Translations under genes and position numbers: made by a program
In this document: one piece after another, positions 54,172-63,168 of the stretch
Numbering within the stretch: the stretch's first letter is position 1
Layout: every line of letters starts with the position of its first letter
Assembly (NCBI GenBank): GCA_018268895.1
Contig: JAFDVP010000007.1
Location: forward strand, 558,001-622,000
Length of the DNA: 64,000 nucleotides
Direction of reading: 5' to 3'
DNA from: Acidobacteriota bacterium
GTDB lineage: Bacteria; Acidobacteriota; Terriglobia; Terriglobales; Acidobacteriaceae
Notes under the pieces: generated by a model
What the model was told of the DNA's origin: nothing
Databases searched by the model: none
The model's input: only the letters and a program-made list of their open reading frames with translations

Positions 54172-55038
54172 ATGCTAAGTCGAAGAAGTTTCGGGGGAAT
54201 GCTGGCCTCAGCGGCACTGGTACAGACCTTGCCGCGTGTGGCGTTCGCGCAGGATATGAGCGACCGTCTCTCTGTCATGATCTGGGTGCTGCGCAAGCGC
54301 GGCAACTTCGAGCAGAACCTTGAGACTGTGGCGAAGGCCGGCTTCCGCCATATCGAGATGATCGGCGAGTTCTGGCAGTGGACGGATGCCGACCGCGAGC
54401 GCTACATGGCGAAGATGGCCTCCCTCGGCATCACCATCGACGCGACCACGGGGATGAAGCTGGGCTTCGCCGACCCGGCGACGGGCGACGCGTACATCAC
54501 CGAGCTGAAGAAGCTGATCGTCGCCGCGAAGCAGGTGAAGTGCACCCGGCTGATTCTGATGTCGGGCAAGGTGCTGCCCGCGGTTGGAGACGAAGGCCAG
54601 CGCGCGGCCTCTATCGCAACGCTCAAGCGCGCGGCCGAGGTGCTAGAGGCCGAAGGCATGACTGCTCTGCTGGAACCGATCGACCGGCTGGAGAACCCGA
54701 CTTACTGGATGGATGGCGTAGAAGAAGCAGCAACGATCACGCGCGCCGTAGGAAGCCCGCACATCCGCGTGCTCTACGACTTCTACCACGAGCAACGAAC
54801 GCGCGGAAACGTGATCGAGAAGCTCGAGAAAGCTTTTGACCAGATAGATTTGGTACACATTGCCGACGTGCCCAGGCGCAGCGACCCCGGAACAGGCGAG
54901 ATGAACTACGCCAACATCTACCGCAAGCTGAAGGCGCTGAACTACAAGGGAATGGTAGCGATGGAGTTCTACCCTGAGGGCGAGCCGGTGGAGGCTCTGC
55001 GCAAGGCGCGGCTCTATGCGGAGCGGGAGCTGGGGTAG
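54172..55038 (+). CDS. Tat-exported hydroxypyruvate isomerase-like TIM-barrel protein
   Basis: A 288-residue xylose-isomerase-like TIM barrel of the hydroxypyruvate isomerase family. Conserved parts include AKAGFRHIEMIGEFWQWT, LLEPIDRLENPTYW (metal-binding Glu), LYDFYHEQRTRGN and HIADVPRRSDPGTGEMNY. Oddly for a sugar isomerase, it begins with SRRSFGGMLASAALVQ, a twin-arginine signal, so it is likely exported folded. The natural substrate in the periplasm is unknown. It follows purU after 22 bases. Confidence 0.82.
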   Translation: MLSRRSFGGMLASAALVQTLPRVAFAQDMSDRLSVMIWVLRKRGNFEQNLETVAKAGFRHIEMIGEFWQWTDADRERYMAKMASLGITIDATTGMKLGFADPATGDAYITELKKLIVAAKQVKCTRLILMSGKVLPAVGDEGQRAASIATLKRAAEVLEAEGMTALLEPIDRLENPTYWMDGVEEAATITRAVGSPHIRVLYDFYHEQRTRGNVIEKLEKAFDQIDLVHIADVPRRSDPGTGEMNYANIYRKLKALNYKGMVAMEFYPEGEPVEALRKARLYAERELG

Positions 55039-55083
55039 TCGTCGGCGTTGGTAATCGTCGACCAGATCCTGGCCCTACCTCAG

Positions 55084-55202
55084 TGTCATCCCGACCGGAG
55101 CGAAGCGTAGTGGAGGGATCTGCTTTTGCGTGTAGAACCACGGAGGTTCCCGGCAGAGAAGCAGATCTCCACTCCGCGCTGTGTGCTCCGGTCGAAATGA
55201 CG
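55084..55202. repeat. Dispersed inverted repeat, TGTCAT-CGACCGGAG family
   Basis: TGTCATCCCGACCGGAGCGA at the left and GTGCTCCGGTCGAAATGACG at the right form inverted ends, with GCAGATCTCCACTCCGCG inside. It occupies half of the gap between the isomerase-like gene and lipA. Confidence 0.65.
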
Positions 55203-55269
55203 TGACAGAGAAAGCGGTGCGGAGCGCGATAACCGCCCTGTAGGCCATCCAGATACAATAAAAGACGAG

Positions 55270-56205
55270 ATGATGCCGTCCGCCGAGCTGGTACAGATCA
55301 ACCTTTCGCCGAAGAAGCCCGCGCCCAAGCCGGCGTGGCTGAAGGCGAAGGCTCCCATGGGCGAGACCTTCCACAATCTCAAGAAGATGGCGCGGGACCT
55401 GAACCTGCACACCGTCTGCGAGTCCGCCCACTGCCCTAACATCGGCGAGTGCTGGAACCAGAAGGCCGCGACCTTCATGATGCTCGGCAACCTGTGCACG
55501 CGCCGCTGCGGCTTCTGCGCTGTGCCCAAGGGCAAGCCTGAGCCCATCGATCTCGACGAGCCCCGTCGCGTGGCCTACGCCGTCGCGCAGCTTGGCTTGA
55601 ACCACGCCGTCATCACCAGCGTGAACCGCGACGACGACAACATCGGCGCCGCGCAGGCATTCGTCAACGTGGTCGAAGAGATTCGCCAGCAGGCTCCCGG
55701 CTGCCGTGTCGAGATCCTCACGCCGGACTTTCAGGGTAACGAGCAGTCGCTGCGCTTGGTCGTCGCCGTGCGGCCCGAGATCCTGAACCACAACATCGAG
55801 ACCGTGCCGCGCCTCTACCGCGTGGCCAAGTCCGGCGGCCGCTACGAGAAGTCACTGCACTTCCTGAAGCACGCGAAGGAGATCGCGGCGGAGATGTTCC
55901 ACGACCGCGAGGGCGACCAGATCGTCACCAAGACCGGCATCATCGTCGGTCTGGGCGAGGAGATGCACGAGCTGCTCGCCGTCTTCCGCGACCTCGCCGA
56001 CCGCAAGGTCGACATCCTCACCATCGGCCAGTACCTGCGCCCCTCGCGCGACCACCTGCCGATGGCCCGCTACTACACGCCGGAGGAGTTTGCCTTCCTC
56101 AAACATGAAGCATTAGCGATGGGCTTCAAGCACGTGGAGTCTGGCCCGCTGGTACGCTCCAGCTACCACGCGCAGGAGCAGGCGGAGTCGACCGGGCTGG
56201 CGTAA
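55270..56205 (+). CDS. lipA: Lipoyl synthase
   Basis: A radical SAM enzyme that inserts two sulfurs into octanoyl-bound proteins to make lipoate. The 311-residue protein has the auxiliary-cluster motif CESAHCPNIGECW (CX4CX5C), the radical SAM motif CTRRCGFCAV, and the C-terminal RSSYHAQE in which Ser completes the auxiliary cluster. No lipB is adjacent. Alternative starts lie further downstream, but the first ATG fits the usual N-terminal length. Confidence 0.95.
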   Translation: MMPSAELVQINLSPKKPAPKPAWLKAKAPMGETFHNLKKMARDLNLHTVCESAHCPNIGECWNQKAATFMMLGNLCTRRCGFCAVPKGKPEPIDLDEPRRVAYAVAQLGLNHAVITSVNRDDDNIGAAQAFVNVVEEIRQQAPGCRVEILTPDFQGNEQSLRLVVAVRPEILNHNIETVPRLYRVAKSGGRYEKSLHFLKHAKEIAAEMFHDREGDQIVTKTGIIVGLGEEMHELLAVFRDLADRKVDILTIGQYLRPSRDHLPMARYYTPEEFAFLKHEALAMGFKHVESGPLVRSSYHAQEQAESTGLA

Positions 56206-56238
56206 GAAAGATCTGGCGAGCAGATTTACTACCCCATC

Positions 56239-56508
56239 ATGCCGAAGGAAGAGTCGCGCCGCGTGCGATGCGAGATACGCCGAGTCTTCGTTGAGATTTG
56301 GGACCCTATCCGCGTAATGGATGATCCAACGTGGCCTCGAGATGAATACGACACCTACATCGGACGCATATTTGAGCTGCTGACGTCGAAGGCCAGCGAT
56401 GAAGAGATAAACCAATATCTTGTTGCATGTGCCGCTCACATGGGCATGGATGCTAGCAGGCACAGCCATCGGGATGTGATCGAAGCGCTGCGGCGGATCG
56501 CAGTTTAG
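56239..56508 (+). CDS. Small hypothetical protein (89 residues)
   Basis: An 89-residue acidic/basic mixed helical protein without a signal or membrane segment. Features are IWDPIRVMDDPTWPRDEYDTYI and LRRIAV at the end. The overall pattern (W-P-x-DEYD followed by a helical LTSKASDEEI) recalls small uncharacterised proteins found scattered in soil bacteria, but I cannot name a family. It ends four bases inside the convergent neighbour gene. Coding is plausible because frame use is consistent and the start lies close after lipA, though it could be spurious. Confidence 0.55.
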   Translation: MPKEESRRVRCEIRRVFVEIWDPIRVMDDPTWPRDEYDTYIGRIFELLTSKASDEEINQYLVACAAHMGMDASRHSHRDVIEALRRIAV

Positions 56509-56927
56509 GCGTGGCTGGCCTTGCTCTTCGAGCGCAGCCTGTAGGCATCCAGGTCGGTCCTGTAGTCCAGCGAGGTTCCGTCAAAGGGAGAAGGAACGTC
56601 CTCTGGCTCGGCGGCTGGAAGCTCCTCGGTGGCGGCATCGGCGACAGTCGTGACAAGTGCTGCTTTCTTGGCGGCAACGATCTTGTCCTCAGGACGCAGG
56701 GACTTCGGGCGTTCGCTCTTGTTGAACTCGATGCCTTCATCGACCATCTGCTGCGCCTTGCGGACGAGCAGGCTGCGCTTTGAGGTCAGCTTGGCCACGG
56801 CTGCGCTGCGTTCCTCATCGTTCGAGAAACTTTCAAAGCTCTGCGTATGGGCGAGCTTGCGGTCAAACAGAGCAATCTCTTCGTGAAGGGATTTGAGTTG
56901 GTACTTGCCTGAGGGGATGATGGGCAT
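56505..56927 (-). CDS. Small hypothetical protein (140 residues)
   Basis: A 140-residue hydrophilic protein whose first two thirds are helical, with many Lys/Glu/Ser residues (LTSKRSLLVRKAQQMVDEGIEF), and whose C-terminal third is an acidic Pro-containing tail (AAEPEDVPSPFDGTSLDYR). AAGGAAC lies before the start. No domain is recognised. It is divergent from neither neighbour but convergent with the 89-residue gene, and the downstream cold-shock gene is on the same strand, so both minus-strand genes may respond together; this is speculation. Confidence 0.6.
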   Translation of the reverse strand: MPIIPSGKYQLKSLHEEIALFDRKLAHTQSFESFSNDEERSAAVAKLTSKRSLLVRKAQQMVDEGIEFNKSERPKSLRPEDKIVAAKKAALVTTVADAATEELPAAEPEDVPSPFDGTSLDYRTDLDAYRLRSKSKASHA

Positions 56928-56994
56928 GATTTGTTCCTTTGCTGGTTAGATGCGGGATCGCATGGCGCCTGGAAATGAAATGAGCCCCTGAAAA

Positions 56995-57025
56995 TAAAAG
57001 GGCGGCTATAGCAGCCGCCCTTTTA
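56995..57025 (-). terminator. Bidirectional terminator near the cold-shock gene
   Basis: A perfect thirteen-pair stem, TAAAAGGGCGGCT with AGCCGCCCTTTTA, has a five-base loop. The A/T ends of the stem provide T-runs on both strands. It lies 18 bases downstream of the cold-shock stop. Confidence 0.8.
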
Positions 57026-57042
57026 CAACACTGATTTGAAGC

Positions 57043-57243
57043 TTAGAGAACCTGAACGTTCTCAGCCTGCCAGCCCTTGGGGCCCTTGACCACGTTGAAC
57101 TGGACGGCCTGGCCTTCCTGGAGCGAACGGAAGCCGTTCGACTGGATCGCGGAGAAGTGGACGAAGACGTCCTCGCCACCCTCACGGCTCAGAAAGCCAA
57201 AACCCTTTGCATCGTTGAACCACTTAACTGTTCCCTGTTCCAT
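57043..57243 (-). CDS. Cold-shock domain protein (CspA family)
   Basis: A 66-residue OB-fold RNA chaperone. [10 protein letters not shown] (RNP1) and VFVHFSAI (RNP2) are present, and the overall length matches the CspA family. The start at 57243 has AAGGA ten bases upstream. The 5' region includes a TACAAT on the minus strand at 57369-57364, a candidate -10 that would give a leader of roughly 110 bases; long leaders are common in cold-shock mRNAs, but I cannot show temperature-dependent folding from sequence alone. Confidence 0.94.
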   Translation of the reverse strand: MEQGTVKWFNDAKGFGFLSREGGEDVFVHFSAIQSNGFRSLQEGQAVQFNVVKGPKGWQAENVQVL

Positions 57244-57538
57244 GACTATTTTTCCTTTTACTGCAATTTTGGTGTACCGCTGAACGCAATGTGGTGTTGT
57301 TTGCGAGTAGCGCGGTAGAGCCGGGAACTTGCAAGAACCAATCGTATTCGAACGATCTTCTCTATTGTACAGCCAGCCGAATCCCTTCCGGATGGCCTGA
57401 ATGGGGGATTTAGCGCTAAACCCATCAATATAGGCTATATGCCTCATTCCCGTTTCATGCGAAACCCGGCTAAACTTGTCAGGTCTTCGGCAAGCCTTTG
57501 TTTTTAGGCGATTGCCCGGACAAGGCTCGCTCACACCT

Positions 57539-58342
57539 ATGAAGCCCTTCTTCTTCGCAGTGCTCGCTGCCCTTGCGGCAGGTCTACTCAGCGCGCCGCT
57601 TGGTGCGCAGCAAAGGGACACGGCCTTCGGTCAGGCGCTCTTTGCCGCCAACTGCGCCGCCTGCCACGGCTCCGACGGTCGCGGCGGAGAGCGCGCGCCC
57701 AGCATCGCCACCGTGCGCAGCGTGATCGCGCGGTCGGACGCAGAGCTTGAGGCCACGGTCAAGAACGGCCTCTCCGGCGTCGGTATGCCTGCCTTCGGCT
57801 TCCTCGGCGACCAGAAGATCGCCGGCATCGTGGCGTATCTCCGAGTCCTGCAGGGCAAGGGCGTGTCCGTCAAACTCACAGGCTCGCCCGCGGATGGCCG
57901 CGAGCTCTTCTACGGCAAGGCCGCCTGCGCGAAGTGCCATATGGTTCGTGGCGAAGGCGGGTTCTACGGCGCGGACCTCACGACGTATGGCGGCAATCTG
58001 ACGACCGACGCTGTGCGCAGCGCCATCGTCGACCCCGCGGCCAATCCCGACCGTGCATCGAAGGTTGTCGAGATCGAGACGCGCGCAGGCCAGCGCATCT
58101 CCGGTCACCTGCGCGCTGAAGACAACTTCAACATCGCCGTCCAGACCGAAGACGGCCGGTTTCACATGTACTCGAAGTCGAAGCTGGCCGGTGTGAAGCA
58201 CACATCGCGCCCCATCATGCCCGCCGACTATGGATCGAAGCTCGCGGGCAAGGAGATCGACGACCTCGTCAGCTTCCTGATTGCGAACGGTTCGGCATCT
58301 CCCCAGGCCGGTGCAAGAAAAGGAAACAATGGTCACAACTAA
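57539..58342 (+). CDS. Exported dihaem cytochrome c
   Basis: A 267-residue periplasmic cytochrome with a signal peptide and two haem-binding domains: CAACH at residues 39-43 with axial Met near VGMPAFG, and CAKCH at 130-134 with the sixth ligand expected in RPIMPADYG. It probably accepts electrons from the PQQ-dependent dehydrogenase encoded next. The start is the ATG at 57539 (MKPFFF); an upstream ATG in frame would place residues before the signal peptide. The 238-base gap to the dehydrogenase gene contains a repeat element. Confidence 0.88.
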   Translation: MKPFFFAVLAALAAGLLSAPLGAQQRDTAFGQALFAANCAACHGSDGRGGERAPSIATVRSVIARSDAELEATVKNGLSGVGMPAFGFLGDQKIAGIVAYLRVLQGKGVSVKLTGSPADGRELFYGKAACAKCHMVRGEGGFYGADLTTYGGNLTTDAVRSAIVDPAANPDRASKVVEIETRAGQRISGHLRAEDNFNIAVQTEDGRFHMYSKSKLAGVKHTSRPIMPADYGSKLAGKEIDDLVSFLIANGSASPQAGARKGNNGHN

Positions 58343-58387
58343 CGTGTACCGGAAAACTCCGTTGGCAGCGAAAGGTGTTCCAACCCA

Positions 58388-58526
58388 TGTCATTTCGACC
58401 GGAGAATCTCACGGCTGCATCGTGAGATTCGGAGTGGAGAAACCTGCTTCTCTACCGCAATCTCATGTCACGCCGCAAGCAAAACGGCAAATTCCTTCAC
58501 TTCGCTGCGCTCCGGCCGGAATGACA
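58388..58526. repeat. Dispersed inverted repeat, TGTCAT-CGACCGGAG family
   Basis: TGTCATTTCGACCGGAGAAT at the left and GCTCCGGCCGGAATGACA at the right are inverted ends. TTCCTTCACTTCGCTGCGCT precedes the right end. It sits between the dihaem cytochrome c and the PQQ dehydrogenase genes. Confidence 0.65.
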
Positions 58527-58579
58527 AAGGGAAGGAAGGCCGCTACGGACTCGCCGATACATCTCAGGAGCTCTGTCCA

Positions 58580-60226
58580 GTGATTTGCCGCTCTTCCGCC
58601 TTGTCTCTCTCGCTTGCCGTAGCGCTGCTCTCAGGCGCTCCGGCCCTGACCGCGCAGCACTCTGCCCCGCCTGCCCAGCCGCTGGGCCAGATCAACGTTA
58701 CCCAGCGCGATCTGCTGTCCAAGCCGGTCCGCGACAACTGGCCTTCGTATAACGGCGACTATACGGGCCGCCGCTACTCCAGCCTGGCCGAGATAACGCC
58801 CCAGAACGCGCACCAGTTGCGTGCGCAGTGGGTCTTTCACAGCCGCAACGCCGGCATCCTCCAGGCCACGCCCGTCGTCGTCGCGGGAGTGATGTTCGTC
58901 ACTGGCTCCAACGACGCCTACGCGCTCGACGCCGCCACCGGCAAGACCCTCTGGCACCACGTGCGCCCCGTGACGCAGGGCCTGATCGATGATGCCTCCG
59001 GTCACATCAACCGCGGCGTCGCCGTCCTCGGCAATCGCATTTATATGGAGACGGACAACGCGCACCTGCTCTGCCTCGATGCGCGCTCCGGCAATCTGAT
59101 CTGGGACGTCCCCTACGCCTTCGACAACAAGAACTACGGCGCCACCAGCGCTCCGCTCATCGTCAAGGACAAGGTCATCGTCGGTACCTCCGGTGGAGAC
59201 GACGGCGTTCGCGGCTTCGTCGCCGCCTTCGACGCCCAGACCGGCAAAGAGGCGTGGCGCTTCTGGACCATCCCCGCGCCCGGCGAGCCTGGCAGCGAAA
59301 GCTGGCCTGGGGATGCCTACCTCCACGGCGGCGGAACCACCTGGATGCCCGGAACCTACGACCCCGAGCTGAACACAATCTACTGGGGCACCAGCAATCC
59401 TTCGCCTGACTTCGACGGCAGCGTCCGTCCCGGCGACGATCTCTACACCGACTGCGTGCTCGCGCTCGACCCCGACACCGGCAAACTGAAGTGGCACTTC
59501 CAGTTCACGCCGCACGACCTCAGCGACTACGACTCCACCGAGACTCCCGTTCTGGTCGATGCTGTCTACAAGGGGAAGCCGCGCAAGCTGCTCATCCAGG
59601 CCAACCGCAACGGTTTCCTCTACGTGCTCGACCGCGCGACGGGCGAGTTTCTCGAAGCGAAGCCGTTCGCACAGAAGCTGAACTGGGCCAAGGGCATCGA
59701 TGAGAAAGGGCGCCCTATCCGCACCGGCATCGTTCCCACGGCCGAAGGCACGCGCATCTGCCCCAGCTACGCCGGCGCCACCAACTGGTACTCGCCAACC
59801 TACAGCGAACTGACGCACCTGTTCTACTTCATGACGCTCGAGGATTGCAGCGTCTTCTCCACGAAAACGCAGGAGTTTCAGGAGGGCAAGGCGTACTACT
59901 CCACGGGAGCAAGGCACCAGCCCGAGGAGAACGCGAAGAAGTACCTGCTCGCCTACGACCTGCGCGAGGGCGAGTTCGTCTGGAGACAGCCCCAGGTGGG
60001 CGACTCGCACTCCTTCGCCGGTGTGATGAGCACGGCTTCGGGGCTGGTTGCCTTTGGTGACGACGCGCAGATGTTCGAGGTCGTCGACGCCCGCACCGGC
60101 AAGCCGCTCTGGCACTTCAACACCGGGCAGGCAATGCACTCTTCGCCCATGAGCTACGCCGTCAACGGAAAACAGTACTTCGCCATCGCAGCGGGCAACG
60201 ACCTCTTCGCGTTCGCGCTTCCCTAA
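58580..60226 (+). CDS. Exported PQQ-dependent alcohol/aldose dehydrogenase-like protein
   Basis: A 548-residue eight-bladed propeller dehydrogenase using pyrroloquinoline quinone, with a signal peptide. W-motif docking repeats are visible (for example AYALDAATGKTLW and FAAFDAQTGKEAWRFW-type strands). By alignment to methanol dehydrogenase the metal ligands are Asp207 in GTSGGDDGVRG (usually Glu), Asn273 in TSNPSP, and Asp316/Asp318 in DLSDYDST. The adjacent-cysteine disulfide of classic enzymes is absent. GTG at 58580 follows AGGAG. The natural substrate is unknown; the dihaem cytochrome c upstream is the likely electron acceptor. Confidence 0.85.
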   Translation: MICRSSALSLSLAVALLSGAPALTAQHSAPPAQPLGQINVTQRDLLSKPVRDNWPSYNGDYTGRRYSSLAEITPQNAHQLRAQWVFHSRNAGILQATPVVVAGVMFVTGSNDAYALDAATGKTLWHHVRPVTQGLIDDASGHINRGVAVLGNRIYMETDNAHLLCLDARSGNLIWDVPYAFDNKNYGATSAPLIVKDKVIVGTSGGDDGVRGFVAAFDAQTGKEAWRFWTIPAPGEPGSESWPGDAYLHGGGTTWMPGTYDPELNTIYWGTSNPSPDFDGSVRPGDDLYTDCVLALDPDTGKLKWHFQFTPHDLSDYDSTETPVLVDAVYKGKPRKLLIQANRNGFLYVLDRATGEFLEAKPFAQKLNWAKGIDEKGRPIRTGIVPTAEGTRICPSYAGATNWYSPTYSELTHLFYFMTLEDCSVFSTKTQEFQEGKAYYSTGARHQPEENAKKYLLAYDLREGEFVWRQPQVGDSHSFAGVMSTASGLVAFGDDAQMFEVVDARTGKPLWHFNTGQAMHSSPMSYAVNGKQYFAIAAGNDLFAFALP

Positions 60227-60260
60227 GAAGCGACAGGTATCGCTTTAGAATCGAGATGCA

Positions 60261-61781
60261 ATGGGCGGCCGCACTCCGATTCCGCAACCCGACAAGGCAA
60301 GGCCCCGTCGCGCCAATTTTGTCTCCACCGGCCTCGTCATTCTCTTCGCCTGCGCTGTGCTGTTGCCTCTGCTCGGCCACAAGCCGCTGGCCGACTGGGA
60401 CGAAGGCATTTACGCCGAAGCCGCGCGCGAGATGCTTGGACGAAGCTGGCTGGTGCCGACCTGGAACTTCCATCCGTGGTTCGAAAAGCCTCCGCTCATG
60501 CTGTGGACGACAGCCTTCTTCTTTAAAGTCTTCGGCGTGCATGAGTTCTGGGCGCGCGTCGGTTCGGCGCTCTCAGGTGTGGCCATCGTCGGCGTGCTGC
60601 ACGCATGGCTGTCGCGTCGCGTCGATTGCATGGCCGCTGGCCTCAGTTCCTTCATCCTGCTCACAACCTTCGGCTTTCTGCACGTCTGCTGCATGGGAGA
60701 GATGGACGTCATGCTCTCACTGGGCTGCGCGATCGCCGTCTGCGGGCTGTCGGAGATCGCTGCGGACAATCCGCGCGGATGGTACTGGTTCTGGGGCGGC
60801 TTCGCCATCGCGCTGATGACCAAAGGCGCGGCCAGCGTCGTGCTGGTGCTGACGGTTGTCATTGTTGCGGTGCTGGGTCGATGGTCGAGCCGTTATCTGG
60901 GTAAACAGTTCTGGCTCGGGCTTGCCGGGTTTCTGCTTGCGGTTGTGCCTTGGCACGCGATGATGTGGCACCGCTTTGGCAGCGCCTTCCTCGCGGAGTA
61001 CCTGGGTTTCCATACGTTGATGAGAGCCACGCAGCAGATTGAAGGACACACGACGCACTGGTGGTTTTACCTGTGGGTTCTGCTGGTGTCGGCAGCGCCT
61101 TACGTTCTGATCGCTCCGGTCGCGATTAACAAGGCACTCAAGCGCGCGGAGCTTCGCCCGTGGGCCGTGTTCGCGCTCGTTGTCCTGATCTTCTTCTCCG
61201 CTGTGCAGACGCGCCTGCCGCACTACGTCGCGCCCATCTATCCGGTGCTGGCCGTGCTCGTCGCCGTCTATGTGTCCGCCTGGCTGCAAGCATTCAGGAA
61301 CAGGCAGCAGTGGTCTTCTACGGGATTCTGGCTACGCCTAAGCGTTGTTGCCGTCGCCGCCTGGGGGCTGTGCGCGCTGGTCACCACCGCGCCGCGGAAG
61401 CAGCTACATTCCGAGCAGGTGAATGGACGGATTATCCATGAGGAGAGGGAGTCGATCGCATTGCTGCGTCAACTCTTCCGCTCTCCGCAACCCGCCGGGC
61501 CAGTGCTGGTGTGGCGCGAAACCGATACACGCTCGATTGCGACCGTCATCTTCTACACGCAGAGACCGGTACAGCAGGTCGAGCTGAATCCGTCACCCGC
61601 AACCGTCGCGCGTGACCGGTACTACTTCGACCCCGTATCGCTCGATCAGATGGTGACAACTGAGCGGAGGGTCATCCTGCTCGATAAGAGCCTCGTGAGC
61701 AGAGTTCCACAAGGGATGGTGTATCAACCCCTCGCCTCGGGAAAGATCATGGAAGTAGGAACAATCCGGCGAATCGAATAG
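60261..61781 (+). CDS. ArnT/PMT-like membrane glycosyltransferase
   Basis: A 506-residue polytopic protein of the ArnT/GT39 type. The first external loop has the acidic motif DWDEGIYAEAAREML and WFEKPPLMLW, as in the enzyme at 12.2 kb. Hydrophobic spans follow for about 350 residues, with a short soluble C-terminus. Sugar donor and acceptor are not evident. It is 34 bases after the PQQ dehydrogenase and converges with the next membrane gene, six bases apart. Confidence 0.85.
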   Translation: MGGRTPIPQPDKARPRRANFVSTGLVILFACAVLLPLLGHKPLADWDEGIYAEAAREMLGRSWLVPTWNFHPWFEKPPLMLWTTAFFFKVFGVHEFWARVGSALSGVAIVGVLHAWLSRRVDCMAAGLSSFILLTTFGFLHVCCMGEMDVMLSLGCAIAVCGLSEIAADNPRGWYWFWGGFAIALMTKGAASVVLVLTVVIVAVLGRWSSRYLGKQFWLGLAGFLLAVVPWHAMMWHRFGSAFLAEYLGFHTLMRATQQIEGHTTHWWFYLWVLLVSAAPYVLIAPVAINKALKRAELRPWAVFALVVLIFFSAVQTRLPHYVAPIYPVLAVLVAVYVSAWLQAFRNRQQWSSTGFWLRLSVVAVAAWGLCALVTTAPRKQLHSEQVNGRIIHEERESIALLRQLFRSPQPAGPVLVWRETDTRSIATVIFYTQRPVQQVELNPSPATVARDRYYFDPVSLDQMVTTERRVILLDKSLVSRVPQGMVYQPLASGKIMEVGTIRRIE

Positions 61782-61786
61782 GGAAG

Positions 61787-63079
61787 CTATACCCGCCGAC
61801 GCTGTTCCGCCGACTGAAACAGAAAGACGCCCAGGACTGCAATCAGTGGCTCCAGCGGATGCCGAAAACGTGCATGAACCGTGACCAGGTAGTACGGAAC
61901 GGGAAGCAGCAGAAAGGCCCACGCAAACAGCCACGCTCCGGGAATGTGGCGATAGAGCGCGAGCCACAGGCCGAGCAGTCCGGCAAGGCTGATGAAGCTG
62001 AAGTTAAGCGTGCGAGGAAGCTCGAGCGAGAGTTTGTTGTCCGACGGCACACTGACCCAGAAAAAGTAGATGCGCTTCACCACGTTGTCCAGATAGTGCG
62101 CAGGGTTGGCGCGTATCGTGTCACTTGCCAGCCTTCCGCGCATCTCCACATAACGGACCTCGCCCATCTCGGTGTAGAGCCGTAGCTGATCCGTCGCCTG
62201 CTCCGGGTGGTTGTATTCCATCAGGAGCCCACGCGCGCCAGGGCCGTTACCCAGCGCTGCCTCAGCGCCAAGATTGCCGCGGATAGGAATGAAGCGATGG
62301 AAGACGGCATAGTTGCGCGCCTCCCACGGTGCGAGACACGCGATAAAGAGCAGAGCCGAAAGAGCAGCGTCGCGTATCGCGTGCGGCCTCCTCCACGTCC
62401 CGGCGAGAATCCAGATTCCGCATGCGGGAAGAAAGATCAGCAGGCTGGAGTTCGAGAGCCCGACGATCCCCCACAAGATCCCGAACGCGATCCAGCTCGA
62501 GGTCGGATTTATAGCCTTTCCACAGCCGACAGCATTGATGCCTCGCATGCGCAGCGCAAGAACGATGATCCACGCGAAGAGGCACGTGGTGATCGACATC
62601 TCCCACATCCAGCGCACCGAATACTGCATCGCCGCGGGATACAGCGCCCATATCCATGCCGCATAAACCGCGTTCGCGCGCGAGAAGCAGCGAAGCCCGA
62701 TCTCCCATATAGCCAGAACGGTTGCTGCGGAGAAGACGCAGTTGATAGCCAGGATGACCCACGCCGACAACGGAGTGTAGACGCCGAAGACCTTGAAGAC
62801 TCCCGCAAGCAGAAATGGGTAAACCGGAGGAAGCCACGCCGTAGGGCCGGTCAATCCGCGAAACGGATTAGCGAATCCGTGGCCTTCAACCAGCGAACGC
62901 GCGATGCGTCCAGCCTCCCATGCAAACGAAAAGTGATCGTCGTAAGGCCGTATGCGCCAGGTGTGTGCCAGCGTCATGTAAAGCACGCGGACAGCAAGCG
63001 CCACCCAGAAGATGCGCCACGGCAGATCGTGGCCCTGGACCGCTTCGGCTTTCATCCACGTCGACAGGCGCTTGAGCAT
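61787..63079 (-). CDS. Polytopic membrane protein, glycosyltransferase-family-39-like
   Basis: A protein of about 430 residues with ten or more hydrophobic spans. The opening RIRPYDDHFSFAWEAGRIA resembles the acidic loop of dolichyl-phosphate-mannosyltransferase-like enzymes, so a sugar-transfer role is likely but weaker than for its neighbour. The ATG at 63079 (MLKRL) and further upstream ATGs to 63127 are possible; none has a clear ribosome site. It faces the dut gene divergently and the GT39-like gene convergently. Confidence 0.75.
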   Translation of the reverse strand: MLKRLSTWMKAEAVQGHDLPWRIFWVALAVRVLYMTLAHTWRIRPYDDHFSFAWEAGRIARSLVEGHGFANPFRGLTGPTAWLPPVYPFLLAGVFKVFGVYTPLSAWVILAINCVFSAATVLAIWEIGLRCFSRANAVYAAWIWALYPAAMQYSVRWMWEMSITTCLFAWIIVLALRMRGINAVGCGKAINPTSSWIAFGILWGIVGLSNSSLLIFLPACGIWILAGTWRRPHAIRDAALSALLFIACLAPWEARNYAVFHRFIPIRGNLGAEAALGNGPGARGLLMEYNHPEQATDQLRLYTEMGEVRYVEMRGRLASDTIRANPAHYLDNVVKRIYFFWVSVPSDNKLSLELPRTLNFSFISLAGLLGLWLALYRHIPGAWLFAWAFLLLPVPYYLVTVHARFRHPLEPLIAVLGVFLFQSAEQRRRV

Positions 63080-63168
63080 CGTGATGTCGATTCTAACGGC
63101 GAGTGGAAGGCTGCAATCTGTCATCATCGAAGAAGCGGTCTATTTTCCGAAAAAGCACTGGAGACGTT

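Noticed and set aside
58631..60139. A 502-codon minus-strand frame over the PQQ dehydrogenase
   Set aside because: The plus-strand gene has clear PQQ-dehydrogenase motifs, a signal peptide and a ribosome site; the opposite frame has no domain-like feature.
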